This document shows, one piece after another, positions 17,827 to 30,048 of a stretch of 64,000 nucleotides of DNA (within the stretch, counting starts at the first letter, position 1; every line of letters begins with the position of its first letter). Where the stretch lies: contig CAWUEW020000003.1 in the NCBI GenBank assembly GCA_963921255.3, forward strand, positions 1,302,001-1,366,000, read 5' to 3'. The notes below the pieces were generated by a model, which saw only the letters and a program-made list of their open reading frames with translations, ran no database searches and was not told the origin of the DNA. The DNA comes from JANSYL01 sp963921255. GTDB taxonomy: Bacteria; Pseudomonadota; Alphaproteobacteria; Rhodobacterales; Rhodobacteraceae. The translations under genes and the position numbers were made by a program.

Positions 17827-19125
17827 ATGGTTTACGTCCTTCGGACCTCTTGGGCTCTGCTCCTGGGCATGTTTCTTTTGCAGATTGGCAACGGGCTGCA
17901 GGGCTCTCTCATGGGGGTGCGCGGCGCGCTCGAAGGGTTCACGACATTTGAGCTGTCGCTGGTGGGATCGGCCTATTTCATCGGGTTTCTTGGTGGATCC
18001 AAACTCGCGCCGCGCCTGATCGCCCAAGTGGGCCATGTACGCGTCTTTGCGGCGCTTGGATCGCTGATTTCCGCAGTCGTGATTTCCTACCCGGTGCTGA
18101 CCGAGCCCTGGGCCTGGATGGCCCTGCGCGTGGTTCTGGGGTTCAGCCTGTCGGGCGTCTATGTGACGGCGGAAAGCTGGCTCAACAACGCGTCAACCAA
18201 TGAAACCCGCGGCCAGTCTCTGTCGGCCTACATGATGATGCAACTCTTGGGACTGGTCACGAGCCAGGCCATCCTGGCCGCCGGCGACCCGTCGGGCTGG
18301 ATCCTGTTTGTCATTCCGTCGATCCTGGTGTCGCTCAGCTTTGCGCCCATCCTGCTGAATGCACAGCCCGCCCCGGCTTTCGAGGCGGCGCGCCCGATGA
18401 CGCTTGTGGCGCTCTACAAAGCCTCGCCCTTCGGGGTGGTGGGGATGACATTCCTCGGCTGCGTTTTCGCGGCGCAGTTCGCCATGTCACCCGTCTATGC
18501 CACCGAAGCAGGTCTGACGCTGGCGCAGCTTTCGGGGTTCGTGTCGGCCTTCTTCATCGGGGCTGTGATCCTGCAGTACCCGATCGGGTTCCTGTCGGAC
18601 CGGATTGACCGGCGTCTGCTCATCATCTTTGCCGCCGCGCTGAGCGGGGTCGCCGCGCTTGTTGGGGTTGTGTTCGGCGGGAGCTATCCCGTTCTGCTGG
18701 CGGTTGCCGTGTTGAATGGCGGTTTGGCGCAGCCGCTCTATGCGCTTTTGATCGCGTATACGAACGATTACCTCGATCCCGAGGATATGGCTGCGGCGTC
18801 CGGCGGGTTGGTGTTCGTCAATGGCATTGGCGCCATCGCGGGACCGCCGATCCTTGGTTTGCTGATGGGGCAGATCGGACCGCAGGGCTTCTGGTTGTTC
18901 CTCGCGGCGGTCTGTTTCGCGATCTCGGCCTACGGGTTGTGGCGGATGACGCAGCGCAGCTCGGCCTATGCCGAAGAGGATGATTACGAAGCGGTGTCCT
19001 ATGCCACGGTTCTTCCGGGGGCCGCATCGCCCGTCCTGGTGGAAACCGCACAAGAGCTTTACGTCGAAGCGGCCGAAGAACTGGCCGAGAGCGGGGAGGG
19101 CGACGGCGCCCAGAACCCCGCCTAA
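17827..19125 (+). CDS. MFS transporter (YcaD-like)
   Basis: This 432-residue, twelve-helix major facilitator protein is of the YcaD/sugar-phosphate-like type. The N-terminal helix (LLLGMFLLQIGNGLQGSLMG) leads to ELSLVGSAYFIGFLGGS, and the central loop contains SDRIDRRLL, a motif A repeat in the second half. A long acidic C-terminal tail (about 45 residues, Glu- and Ala-rich) is cytosolic. I prefer the ATG at 17827 because AGAAGG sits seven bases before it. The substrate is unknown. It is followed after 15 bp by the DUF924 gene, in the same direction. Confidence 0.8.
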   Translation: MVYVLRTSWALLLGMFLLQIGNGLQGSLMGVRGALEGFTTFELSLVGSAYFIGFLGGSKLAPRLIAQVGHVRVFAALGSLISAVVISYPVLTEPWAWMALRVVLGFSLSGVYVTAESWLNNASTNETRGQSLSAYMMMQLLGLVTSQAILAAGDPSGWILFVIPSILVSLSFAPILLNAQPAPAFEAARPMTLVALYKASPFGVVGMTFLGCVFAAQFAMSPVYATEAGLTLAQLSGFVSAFFIGAVILQYPIGFLSDRIDRRLLIIFAAALSGVAALVGVVFGGSYPVLLAVAVLNGGLAQPLYALLIAYTNDYLDPEDMAAASGGLVFVNGIGAIAGPPILGLLMGQIGPQGFWLFLAAVCFAISAYGLWRMTQRSSAYAEEDDYEAVSYATVLPGAASPVLVETAQELYVEAAEELAESGEGDGAQNPA

Positions 19126-19140
19126 AAAAGGAGGAGAGCA

Positions 19141-19686
19141 ATGGAAGACCAGGAAGAAACCGCCAGGAGCGTCGCGGCGTTCTGGCAAGAGGCCGGGCCG
19201 GAGGCCTGGTACAAACAGGACGATGCGTTTGATCAAGCCATCCGCGATCGGTTCCTGCCCAGTTGGGACGCGGCGCATGCGGGCAAGCTGTCGTCCTGGG
19301 CGTGCGGCCCGGAGGGTGCGCTTGGGTTCATCATTCTGACGGACCAGTTCCCGCGCAACATGTTCCGCAACGACCCCCGCGCGTTTGCGACCGATGCGTT
19401 GGCCAAAAAGGCCGCGTGCTACGCAATTGATCGGGATTGGGACAAGAAGACCCCGGAACCGGAGCGGCAATTCTTCTACATGCCCTTCATGCATTCCGAG
19501 CGGCTGACGGATCAGGATCACTGCGTGCGGCTGATCGCGGAACGCATGACAACGGGCAACAACCTGCTGCATGCCCGCGCCCATCGCGAGATCATCCGGC
19601 AGTTCAACCGCTTTACCTATCGCAATGCGGCCATTGGCCGGACCAACACCGCCGCGGAAGAGACCTTCCTGACCGAAGGTGGCTAA
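19141..19686 (+). CDS. DUF924 family protein, possibly truncated by a nonsense codon
   Basis: This 181-residue cytoplasmic protein of the DUF924 (COG3803) family has an unknown function. Family features include AFWQEAGPEAWY at the N-terminus, the conserved FIILTDQFPRNMFR, FFYMPFMHSE, and NRFTYRNAAIGR near the end. A strong GGAGGAGAG Shine-Dalgarno sets the start. The reading ends at TAA (19684-19686) directly after LTEGG. The next codons stay open in the same frame (GKIVNALDEAAA) up to TAG at 19723-19725. An ancestral Tyr codon may thus have become TAA, removing about 13 residues. Confidence 0.85.
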   Translation: MEDQEETARSVAAFWQEAGPEAWYKQDDAFDQAIRDRFLPSWDAAHAGKLSSWACGPEGALGFIILTDQFPRNMFRNDPRAFATDALAKKAACYAIDRDWDKKTPEPERQFFYMPFMHSERLTDQDHCVRLIAERMTTGNNLLHARAHREIIRQFNRFTYRNAAIGRTNTAAEETFLTEGG

Positions 19687-19854
19687 GGAAAAATCGTCAA
19701 CGCCTTGGATGAGGCGGCGGCCTAGCCCGACCGCGCCACCTGCCAGCCTTGCATGCGGTGCAACCCCGCTGCCCTGCGACGCGTCGTCAATTGAGCGCGC
19801 GGACAAGGTCGTTTAACGTTGAACCAATTTTCGACGTTGCCAGGAGGATGGACC

Positions 19855-21252
19855 GTGGCAGATCAAACCTTCGACGTGATTGTGATCGGTGCAGGACCGG
19901 GCGGCTATGTGGCTGCCATCCGTGCCAGCCAACTGGGCCTCAAGACCGCGATCGTCGAACGCGAGCACATGGGCGGCATTTGCCTCAACTGGGGCTGTAT
20001 CCCGACCAAAGCGATGCTGCGCAGTTCGGAAGTGTTCCACCTGATGCACCGTGCCAAGGAATTTGGCTTGAAGGCCGAGGGGATTGGCTATGACCTCGAC
20101 GCCGTCGTGGACCGGTCTCGCAAGGTCGCCAAGCAGCTGTCGGGTGGGGTCGCCCACCTGATGAAGAAGAACAAGGTCACCGTCGTCATGGGCGAGGCCA
20201 CGATCCCTGCCAAGGGCAAGGTGTCGGTCAAGACCGACAAGGGCACCGAGACCCTGACCGCCAAGAACATCATTCTGGCCACCGGTGCGCGGGCGCGCGA
20301 GCTGCCCGGCCTGGAAGCAGACGGCAAGCGCGTCTGGACCTACAAGGCCGCCCTGACCCCGCCGCATATGCCCAAGAAACTGCTCGTGATCGGCTCCGGC
20401 GCGATCGGGATCGAATTCGCAAGCTTCTACAACACGTTGGGGGCCGATACGACCGTGGTCGAGGTGATGGATCGCATCCTGCCCGTCGAAGATGCGGAGA
20501 TCAGCGCCTTCGCTAAGAAAAGCTTTGAGAAGCAGGGGATGAAGATCCTGCAAAAGGCGATGGTCAAGAAGCTGGACCGCGCCGCCGACAAGGTGACCGC
20601 GCATATCGAAGTCGGTGGCAAGGTCGAAACGCACGAATTTGATACCGTGATTTCCGCCGTTGGCATTGTCGGCAACACCGAAGGATTGGGGCTGGAGGCC
20701 CTTGGCGTCACCATTGACCGCACCCATGTGGTGACCGATGCCTACTGCCGCACCGGCGTGGAAGGGCTGTACGCGATCGGGGATATCGCCGGCGCCCCCT
20801 GGCTTGCGCACAAGGCCAGCCACGAAGGGGTCATGGTCGCCGAGTTGATTGCGGGCAAAAACAACGTCCACCCGATCAAGCCGGAAAGCATCGCAGGCTG
20901 CACCTACTGCCACCCGCAGGTCGCCTCGGTCGGTCTGAGCGAGGCGAAAGCCAAGGAAAAAGGCTATGACGTCAAGGTGGGGCGCTTCCCGTTCATCGGC
21001 AACGGCAAAGCCATCGCGCTTGGCGAGCCGGAGGGCATGATCAAGACCGTCTTCGACGCCAAAACGGGTGAGCTGTTGGGCGCCCATATGATCGGTGCCG
21101 AGGTGACCGAACTGATCCAGGGCTATGTCGTGGGTCAGAAGCTGGAAACCACGGAAGAAGACCTGATGGAAACGGTGTTCCCGCACCCGACACTCAGCGA
21201 AATGATGCACGAGTCGGTGCTGGATGCCTATGACCGGGTGATCCACATCTGA
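19855..21252 (+). CDS. lpdA: dihydrolipoyl dehydrogenase
   Basis: This E3 flavoprotein reoxidises dihydrolipoamide of 2-oxoacid dehydrogenase complexes (or the glycine cleavage system) and reduces NAD+. The FAD-binding GAGPGG lies at 12-17, the redox disulfide is C43/C48 in GICLNWGC, the NAD-binding motif is GSGAIG, and the C-terminal HPTLSE provides the catalytic His-Glu pair. I take the GTG at 19855 (giving MADQTFDV) because AGGAGG lies just before it. The frame opens 12 codons earlier. No E1 or E2 gene is adjacent, so which complex it serves cannot be told. A terminator follows. Confidence 0.94.
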   Translation: MADQTFDVIVIGAGPGGYVAAIRASQLGLKTAIVEREHMGGICLNWGCIPTKAMLRSSEVFHLMHRAKEFGLKAEGIGYDLDAVVDRSRKVAKQLSGGVAHLMKKNKVTVVMGEATIPAKGKVSVKTDKGTETLTAKNIILATGARARELPGLEADGKRVWTYKAALTPPHMPKKLLVIGSGAIGIEFASFYNTLGADTTVVEVMDRILPVEDAEISAFAKKSFEKQGMKILQKAMVKKLDRAADKVTAHIEVGGKVETHEFDTVISAVGIVGNTEGLGLEALGVTIDRTHVVTDAYCRTGVEGLYAIGDIAGAPWLAHKASHEGVMVAELIAGKNNVHPIKPESIAGCTYCHPQVASVGLSEAKAKEKGYDVKVGRFPFIGNGKAIALGEPEGMIKTVFDAKTGELLGAHMIGAEVTELIQGYVVGQKLETTEEDLMETVFPHPTLSEMMHESVLDAYDRVIHI

Positions 21253-21283
21253 AGCGCCGCATCCGCGCACAAAGACCAAGCAA

Positions 21284-21311
21284 GGGCGGCCCGCGTGGCC
21301 GACTTTTTTTT
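21284..21311 (+). terminator. rho-independent terminator after lpdA
   Basis: CGGCC (21287-21291) and GGCCG (21297-21301) form a GC stem with a five-base loop, followed by AC and eight T. It lies 32 bp after the lpdA stop. Confidence 0.8.
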
Positions 21312-21377
21312 ATGGTGCGTCGGGTCCGGCGACCAGACCGCTTGACCAGCTGACGTCGAATTGGGCAACGCTAAAGC

Positions 21378-22499
21378 ATGGAACCAACGCGCACCCCATG
21401 GCCCTTGATCGGGGTTCTCTACCTCGCGGGCCTGATCGCAGCGACCCAGTTTGCCAAAGTGTCCCTGACCCTTGGCCCGTTGGCCGTGACCTATCCCGAG
21501 GCGCCGGTTGCTTTTGCGGTCTCGGGCGTTGCAGCGATGGGGATCGTGTTCGGTGTGGTGGCGGGGGGCATCACGGCCCAATTGCAGCCCCGGCGCGCGA
21601 TCCTGATTGCCCTTGCGATTTCGACGGCAGCCGGGCTGGCGCAGGCCACGCTGCCCAGTTTCCCCGTTCTGATGGGGCTGCGTGTTCTGGAGGGGGCAGG
21701 GCACCTGTTGCTCGTGGTCGCGGTCCCCACGCTGATGGCGGGTTTGGCCGCGCCAAGCGACCGGTCGCTCGTGATGGGCATCTGGGCCACGTTTTTTGGC
21801 GTGGGGTTCGCGCTGGCGGCGTTGGTGATCGGGCAGAACGCGGGCCTCACCTACGCGGCACATGCGGCTTTGGCCGGGATCTTGGGGCTGGTCCTGTGGC
21901 GGCTTTTGCCGCGCGATGTTGCCGGTGCGCCGCGCGCGCGGCCAAGCCTGTCGGACCACCTGCGGATCTACAGCACACCGCGCTTGTTTGCGCCGGCCTT
22001 GGGGCATGGGCTTTACGCGCTGCTGTTTCTCGCGCTCGTCACCTACCTGCCCGTGGCGCTGGAGGCCCCGTGGCTTGCCCCCGTTCTGCCGATCATGGGG
22101 ATCGTCGGGTCGCTTTTCGTGGGGGTCCTCGCACGGTTTGTCGCCCCCGGAACGTTGGTCTGGACCGGGTTTCTGGGCGCGGCGCTGGTCTTTGGCCTTG
22201 CGGCGCTGTTGCCGCCCGTGGCCCCTTGGCTGGCCATTCTGGGCCTGACGATCACCGGCATTGTCGCCGGTGGCGGATTCGCGGCTGTGCCATGGCTAAA
22301 CACACAGGATGACGACCGGGCATTGGCCAATGGCGCCATGGCGCAGCTTGGCAATATCGGAACATTTTCCGGCACGCCCATCCTGGCCGCACTGGGCGCA
22401 AGCGGGGCTGTGCCGCTGACGATTGTGGTCGGTGTGATCGGCGCCGGTCTTTTGGCGGTTGTCTATCGCATGGCGCAAAATGGCAGGAGCTGTGGATAA
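21378..22499 (+). CDS. MFS transporter (CynX/NimT-like)
   Basis: This 373-residue protein has about eleven to twelve hydrophobic helices and major facilitator character (QLQPRRAILIALAISTAAG in the loop between helices 2 and 3). It is shorter than most MFS permeases, and I cannot name a substrate. It lies between the lpdA terminator and uvrA. Its TAA stop (22497-22499) directly abuts the LexA box of uvrA, so SOS repression would not affect its own promoter. Confidence 0.72.
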   Translation: MEPTRTPWPLIGVLYLAGLIAATQFAKVSLTLGPLAVTYPEAPVAFAVSGVAAMGIVFGVVAGGITAQLQPRRAILIALAISTAAGLAQATLPSFPVLMGLRVLEGAGHLLLVVAVPTLMAGLAAPSDRSLVMGIWATFFGVGFALAALVIGQNAGLTYAAHAALAGILGLVLWRLLPRDVAGAPRARPSLSDHLRIYSTPRLFAPALGHGLYALLFLALVTYLPVALEAPWLAPVLPIMGIVGSLFVGVLARFVAPGTLVWTGFLGAALVFGLAALLPPVAPWLAILGLTITGIVAGGGFAAVPWLNTQDDDRALANGAMAQLGNIGTFSGTPILAALGASGAVPLTIVVGVIGAGLLAVVYRMAQNGRSCG

Positions 22500-22514
22500 G
22501 TTCACGCTTCGTTC
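22500..22514 (+). promoter_or_regulatory. LexA (SOS) box upstream of uvrA
   Basis: The sequence is an exact GTTC-N7-GTTC (N7 = ACGCTTC), the direct-repeat LexA operator known in Rhodobacter and related alphaproteobacteria. It lies 67 bp before the uvrA start codon. A second, imperfect copy (GTTA-N7-GTTC, 22565-22579) abuts the ATG and is less convincing. Confidence 0.8.
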
Positions 22515-22580
22515 TCATTTTTCAGTTGGAGACTCAGGACCGCTCCCCTATGTGTTGACGGACGGTTAACGGGTGGTTCC

Positions 22581-25439
<2,859 letters not shown>

Positions 25440-25527
25440 TTGCCCCAAGGTCACGCGCTGTGGCGTTGACGTCGCGTGGACCAAATGTCATGCAGATCGC
25501 CAACGGACCGATTTGGCGAATAGACAT

Positions 25528-26904
25528 ATGAAGGTCATCATCTGCGGCGCGGGCCAGGTTGGCTGGCAGATCGCCCGTCACCTTTCCAGCGAAAACAACG
25601 ACGTAACCGTGGTCGACAACAATCCCGACCTCGTGCGGCGTGCGACCGATACGCTGGACGTGCAAGGCCTGACCGGCTTTGCCAGCTACCCGGATGTTCT
25701 GGACCGGGCCGGGGCGCGTGACGCCGACATGGTGATTGCCGCGACCTTCTCGGACGAGGTGAACATGGTCACCTGTCAGGTGGCGCATTCGGTGTTTGCC
25801 GTCCCGCGCAAGATCGCGCGCCTGCGGGCGCAATCCTATCTGACGGCCATCTATTCGGACCTCTACCGCCGCGATCACCTGCCCATCGACGTGGTGATCA
25901 GCCCCGAGAAAGAGGTGGCCGAGGCCGCGTTGCGTCGGATTGCCAGCCCGGCGACCTTCGACACGGAAACCTTCCTCGGCGGGGATGCGCAGATGTTGGG
26001 CATCCATCTGGATGCCGATTGCCCGGTGCTCAACACCCCTTTGCGCCAGTTGTCCGAACTTTTTTCGACCCTGCGCGCGATTGTGGTGGGGGTCCGTCGG
26101 GAAGGCACCCTATTTGCGCCCGAGCCGGGGGATCAGCTTTACGAAGACGACCAGATCTACGTCTTCACCCATGCCGCCGACGCGGACCGGACGCTGGAGA
26201 TTTTCGGCAAGGTGGCCAAGCGCCCCGAGCGGGTGCTGATCATCGGCGGCGGCAATGTCGGCCTGTCGGTCGCCCGCAGCCTCGAGGCCGGCGCCGAACG
26301 GATGCGTACCCGGGTGATCGAGCTGGATCGCAGCATCGCGGAAACGGCGGCGGACGCCTTGGCCCGAACCATTGTTTTGCATGGCGATGGGCTGGATATC
26401 GAACTATTGCGCGAAGCCAACGTGGACCGCGCCGACGCCGTCCTGTGCGTGACCGACGACGACAAGACGAACCTTCTGGCCTCGGTCCGGGCCAAATCGG
26501 CCGGCGCCAAGATGGCCATCGCCTTGGTGAACGACCCCACCATGGTGCCCTTGATGGGACCGCTGAACTTTGATGCCTACGTCAATCCCCGGTCCACCAC
26601 CGTGAGTTCGATCCTGCGCCATATCCGGCACGGTCGGGTGCGCGGGGTCTACTCGATCGGGGATGCCGAGGCGGAAGTGATCGAGGCGCAGGTGCTCAGC
26701 ACCTCGTCCATCGCGGGCAAGCCGATCCGTGATATCGACTTCCCCGAAGGTGCGATTGTCGGGGCGGTGCAGAAGGACGGTAAGGTGATGCGCCCGACAG
26801 GCTCGACCCGGATTGAAGAGGGCGACGCCATCGCCATCTTCGCGTTGGCCGCCGATGTGCCGGCGGTGGAGACGCTGCTCCAAGTCTCCATCGATTTCTT
26901 CTAG
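25528..26904 (+). CDS. trkA: Trk system potassium transporter regulatory subunit TrkA
   Basis: TrkA is the peripheral, NAD-binding gating ring of the Trk potassium uptake channel. The 458-residue protein is a tandem of two RCK units. The first nucleotide-binding motif is GAGQVG at 7-12 and the second is GGGNVG near 240, each followed by an RCK-C domain. I place the start at 25528 (MKVIICGAG). The gene runs directly into trkH with 4 bp between stop and start, so channel and gate are made together. Confidence 0.95.
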   Translation: MKVIICGAGQVGWQIARHLSSENNDVTVVDNNPDLVRRATDTLDVQGLTGFASYPDVLDRAGARDADMVIAATFSDEVNMVTCQVAHSVFAVPRKIARLRAQSYLTAIYSDLYRRDHLPIDVVISPEKEVAEAALRRIASPATFDTETFLGGDAQMLGIHLDADCPVLNTPLRQLSELFSTLRAIVVGVRREGTLFAPEPGDQLYEDDQIYVFTHAADADRTLEIFGKVAKRPERVLIIGGGNVGLSVARSLEAGAERMRTRVIELDRSIAETAADALARTIVLHGDGLDIELLREANVDRADAVLCVTDDDKTNLLASVRAKSAGAKMAIALVNDPTMVPLMGPLNFDAYVNPRSTTVSSILRHIRHGRVRGVYSIGDAEAEVIEAQVLSTSSIAGKPIRDIDFPEGAIVGAVQKDGKVMRPTGSTRIEEGDAIAIFALAADVPAVETLLQVSIDFF

Positions 26905-26908
26905 GGCC

Positions 26909-28426
26909 ATGGCGGACTATTTCCGCAATCTGCCGTTTTTCGTGGTGCTGGTGCTGACAGCCGCCGGTGCGATGCTGATCCCCGCGGGGTATGGGGCGGC
27001 GGTCGGCGAGTTCGCCGTCGCGCGGGATTTCTTCTATGCCGGGCTGCTGATTGGCCTGGCCGCCCTTTTGACCGGGATCGCCGCGCAAAAGGCCGCGAAG
27101 TTCCAGACCGAGCGTGGCTACCTTGTTTCGCTCTTGCTGGCCTATCTGTGGATGCCGGTCATTCTGGCCTTGCCCATGACGGAAGCCGTGGGAAACACGC
27201 GCTTCATCAACGTGTATTTCGACATGGTGTCGGCCTTTACGACCACGGGTGCGGCCGTGTTCGAACCCGAGCGCTTGGCCGACGCGGTGCATCTGTGGCG
27301 CGGCGTGGTGGGCTGGCTTGGCGGTCTGCTGATCTGGATCACGGCGGCGGCCGTGCTGGCCCCGTTGAACCTGGGCGGGTACGAGGTGACATCAGAGGCG
27401 AATATTCCGGGCCGGGTCGCCTCGGCCGTGTCGCAAATGCGCACAGCCTCGGCGGCGGTTCGCCTGCGCCGCTATGCCCGGCGGCTGATCCCGGTTTACG
27501 TCACCCTCACCGTTGCCCTTGCGGTCGCGCTGACCCTGTTGGGCGAGCGACCAATGGTGGCCTGGGTCCACGCCATGTCGACTATGGCGACGTCCGGGAT
27601 ATCGCCCGGTGCCGGGCTGTCCGAAGCGCCCCCCGGGGTTGCGGGCGAGATGCTGATCTTTGTGTTCTTACTGTTCGCCATCACCCGGCGCAGCTTCACC
27701 AGTGGCGTCGGCCCCGAGCTTTGGGATCGCCTGTCGCGCGACCGAGAGTTGCGGGCGGCGACGATCGCCGTGGTCGTCCTGCCGACCTTGCTGTTCCTGC
27801 GTCATTGGCTCGGTGCCCTCGAGGTGGACGACATCTCCAACACAACTGGTGCTCTGACGGCCCTTTGGGGCAGCGCCTTTACCGTTCTGTCCTTCCTGAC
27901 CACCACCGGGTTCGTCTCGGACAGTTGGGGGGCGGCGCAAAGCTGGTCCGGTCTGCCGACCCCGGGCCTGATTTTGATGGGGCTGGTGGTGATCGGCGGC
28001 GGGGTGGCCACAACGGCAGGGGGGCTGAAGCTGTTGCGGGTCTATGCGCTTTACAAACATGGCGCGCGCGAGATCGGCAAACTGATCCACCCGAACTCGG
28101 TCGCCAGTGCGGGGCGCATGGGGCGGCGCATTCGCCGGGAAGGGGCCTATATCGCCTGGGTCTTCTTCATGTTGTTCATCTTGTCCCTGGCGGCGGTCAT
28201 GGTCGGACTGGCCGCCACCGGGCTTGAATTTGAAGAGGCGATGATCCTCGGGGTCGCGGCGTTGTCGACCACGGGTCCGCTGGCCGACGTGGCCGCCGCA
28301 GAGCCGATTTCCTACTTCGCGCTGACCGATGCCGGCAAACTGATCCTGTCCGCTGCGATGATCCTGGGCCGTATGGAAACGCTGGTTTTGATCGCCCTTT
28401 TGAACCCCGGGTTCTGGCGCGGATGA
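26909..28426 (+). CDS. trkH: Trk-type potassium channel subunit TrkH
   Basis: TrkH is the potassium-translocating membrane subunit. The 505-residue protein has the fourfold pseudo-repeat of pore loops with filter-like segments TTTGAAVF, MATSGIS, LTTTGFVS and STTGPLAD. The start at 26909 (MADYFRNLPFF) lies four bases after the trkA stop. In several other alphaproteobacteria trkA is followed directly by hfq, so the presence of trkH here completes the transporter within the same unit. Confidence 0.94.
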   Translation: MADYFRNLPFFVVLVLTAAGAMLIPAGYGAAVGEFAVARDFFYAGLLIGLAALLTGIAAQKAAKFQTERGYLVSLLLAYLWMPVILALPMTEAVGNTRFINVYFDMVSAFTTTGAAVFEPERLADAVHLWRGVVGWLGGLLIWITAAAVLAPLNLGGYEVTSEANIPGRVASAVSQMRTASAAVRLRRYARRLIPVYVTLTVALAVALTLLGERPMVAWVHAMSTMATSGISPGAGLSEAPPGVAGEMLIFVFLLFAITRRSFTSGVGPELWDRLSRDRELRAATIAVVVLPTLLFLRHWLGALEVDDISNTTGALTALWGSAFTVLSFLTTTGFVSDSWGAAQSWSGLPTPGLILMGLVVIGGGVATTAGGLKLLRVYALYKHGAREIGKLIHPNSVASAGRMGRRIRREGAYIAWVFFMLFILSLAAVMVGLAATGLEFEEAMILGVAALSTTGPLADVAAAEPISYFALTDAGKLILSAAMILGRMETLVLIALLNPGFWRG

Positions 28427-28561
28427 TGCAATTCTGTCAGGGGCGGCGTAATTGCTTGATCTCGGGGTGGAAATCCCGCGACGCACGATACATACTAACA
28501 TTCGTGAAGTGATAACCCTGCCGTTTCGAGAGGCAGCAAAACCGATAAGGCTGGACGCCAA

Positions 28562-28795
28562 ATGGCCGAAAACAAACAAAATCTTCAGGACGCATTTCTT
28601 AATCATGTCCGCAAGACGAAGGTGCCGGTGACGATTTTTCTGATCAACGGCGTCAAATTGCAGGGTGTCATTACGTGGTTTGACAATTTCTGCGTGTTGC
28701 TGCGTCGCGACGGACAAAGCCAGCTTGTCTACAAGCATGCCATTTCGACCGTAATGCCGGCACAGCCGATCAACCTGTATGATGGGGAAGAGTGA
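28562..28795 (+). CDS. hfq: RNA chaperone Hfq
   Basis: Hfq forms a hexameric ring that pairs small RNAs with mRNAs. The 77-residue protein holds both Sm motifs: the proximal-face uridine pocket region (QDAFLNHVRK, GVKLQGVITWFDNF) and the conserved YKHAIST. The C-terminal tail is very short, as in other Rhodobacterales. It lies 135 bp after trkH, room for its own promoter, though I could not identify one with confidence. It overlaps hflX as GTGA. Confidence 0.97.
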   Translation: MAENKQNLQDAFLNHVRKTKVPVTIFLINGVKLQGVITWFDNFCVLLRRDGQSQLVYKHAISTVMPAQPINLYDGEE

Positions 28796-30048
28796 CCGGA
28801 CGCGATTTGCCCGGGGACTTGGACACAACCGAAGGGCGCGCGGCCATGCGCGCCCTTGTTCTGCATCCCGATATTCAAACCGACCCTGATCGCAAGGCGG
28901 CCGCCCCTGCCTTGGAGGAGGCCGTCGCGCTGGCCGCGGCCTTGCCCGACCTCGACGTGGTCGGCGCCGAGGTCGTGCGCTTGCCCAAGGCGCAGCCCGG
29001 CTACCTGTTTGGCAGCGGCAAGATTGATGAACTGAAGGACCAGATTGCGGGCTTGGAGGCCGGCTTGGTCCTGATCGACGGACCGGTGACGCCGGTCCAA
29101 CAGCGCAACCTCGAAAAAAAATGGGGCTGCAAGATCCTGGACCGCACAGGGTTGATCCTGGAAATCTTCGCTGACCGGGCGCGGACCCGGGAGGGTGTGC
29201 TGCAGGTCGAGCTTGCGGCGCTGAGCTATCAGCGGACCCGGCTGGTCCGGGCGTGGACCCACCTCGAACGGCAGCGCGGCGGCCTTGGGTTCGTCGGCGG
29301 TCCGGGGGAAACCCAGATCGAGGCGGACCGCCGCGCAATTGATGAAGCCGTCACGCGGATCAAGCGGCAACTGGCCAAGGTGGTAAAAACCCGGACCCTG
29401 CACCGCAAAGCCCGCAAGAAGGTGCCATTCCCGATCGTGGCTCTGGTGGGGTACACAAACGCCGGAAAATCGACGCTGTTCAACCGGTTAACGGGGGCCG
29501 AGGTGATGGCGAAGGACATGCTCTTTGCCACGCTCGATCCGACGATGCGGGCGGTGACGCTGCCCGATGGCACGGATGTCATCCTGTCGGACACGGTTGG
29601 GTTCATCAGCGATCTGCCGACGCAGTTGGTGGCGGCCTTCCGCGCGCCCTTGGAAGAGGTGTTGGACGCGGATCTGATCCTGCATGTCCGCGACATCGCG
29701 CATCCCGAAACCGAGGATCAGGCGGCAGATGTGGGCCGGATCCTGGGCGATCTGGGGGTTTCGGACACCGACGCGATGCTGGGGGTCTGGAACAAGACCG
29801 ACCTGCTTTCGGCGTCGGAGGCGGACAGTCTGAAAACGATCGCGGATCGGCGCGACACCGTTTTCGCGGTGTCGGCCATCACGGGCGACGGCATGGATGC
29901 CCTTTTGGCCCGTGTGGCCGACGCGTTGTCCCCCCGCGCCACCAATCGCAAGTGGCCGTGCCGCACAGTGACGGCCGCCGCCGCGCCTGGCTGTATGAGC
30001 AAGGGGTCGTGGAGGGCGAGGTTTCGGGCGAAGAGGCCACGGAACTGA
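28792..30048 (+). CDS. hflX: ribosome-associated GTPase HflX, C-terminus frameshifted
   Basis: HflX is a GTPase that splits or rescues stalled ribosomes, usually encoded after hfq. The protein has the HflX N-terminal domain (GYLFGSGKIDEL, near 70-81), a glycine-rich linker (GGPGETQIEADRR) and the G domain, with G1 at 220-228 (GYTNAGKST), G3 DTVGF and G4 NKTD. After about residue 380 the frame slips at six C (29930-29935). With one more C the reading continues as DGRRRAWLYEQGVVEGE and ends AFRGL at TGA 30093-30095, the normal HflX C-terminal domain. As given, the last 39 residues are unrelated sequence. The GTG start overlaps the hfq stop. Confidence 0.88.
   Translation: MTGRDLPGDLDTTEGRAAMRALVLHPDIQTDPDRKAAAPALEEAVALAAALPDLDVVGAEVVRLPKAQPGYLFGSGKIDELKDQIAGLEAGLVLIDGPVTPVQQRNLEKKWGCKILDRTGLILEIFADRARTREGVLQVELAALSYQRTRLVRAWTHLERQRGGLGFVGGPGETQIEADRRAIDEAVTRIKRQLAKVVKTRTLHRKARKKVPFPIVALVGYTNAGKSTLFNRLTGAEVMAKDMLFATLDPTMRAVTLPDGTDVILSDTVGFISDLPTQLVAAFRAPLEEVLDADLILHVRDIAHPETEDQAADVGRILGDLGVSDTDAMLGVWNKTDLLSASEADSLKTIADRRDTVFAVSAITGDGMDALLARVADALSPRATNRKWPCRTVTAAAAPGCMSKGSWRARFRAKRPRN

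Noticed and set aside
22565..22579. Second LexA-like box GTTA-N7-GTTC
   Set aside because: One half-site is imperfect and it abuts the uvrA ATG. The exact box at 22500-22514 explains SOS control better.
25450..25483. Imperfect inverted repeat GGTCACGCG/CGCGTGGACC between uvrA and trkA
   Set aside because: One arm needs a bulge, there is no T tract, and it could be chance in GC-rich DNA.
28455..28484. RpoH-like promoter (CTTGAT) before hfq
   Set aside because: No acceptable -10 lies at a suitable distance, so it is not listed as a feature.
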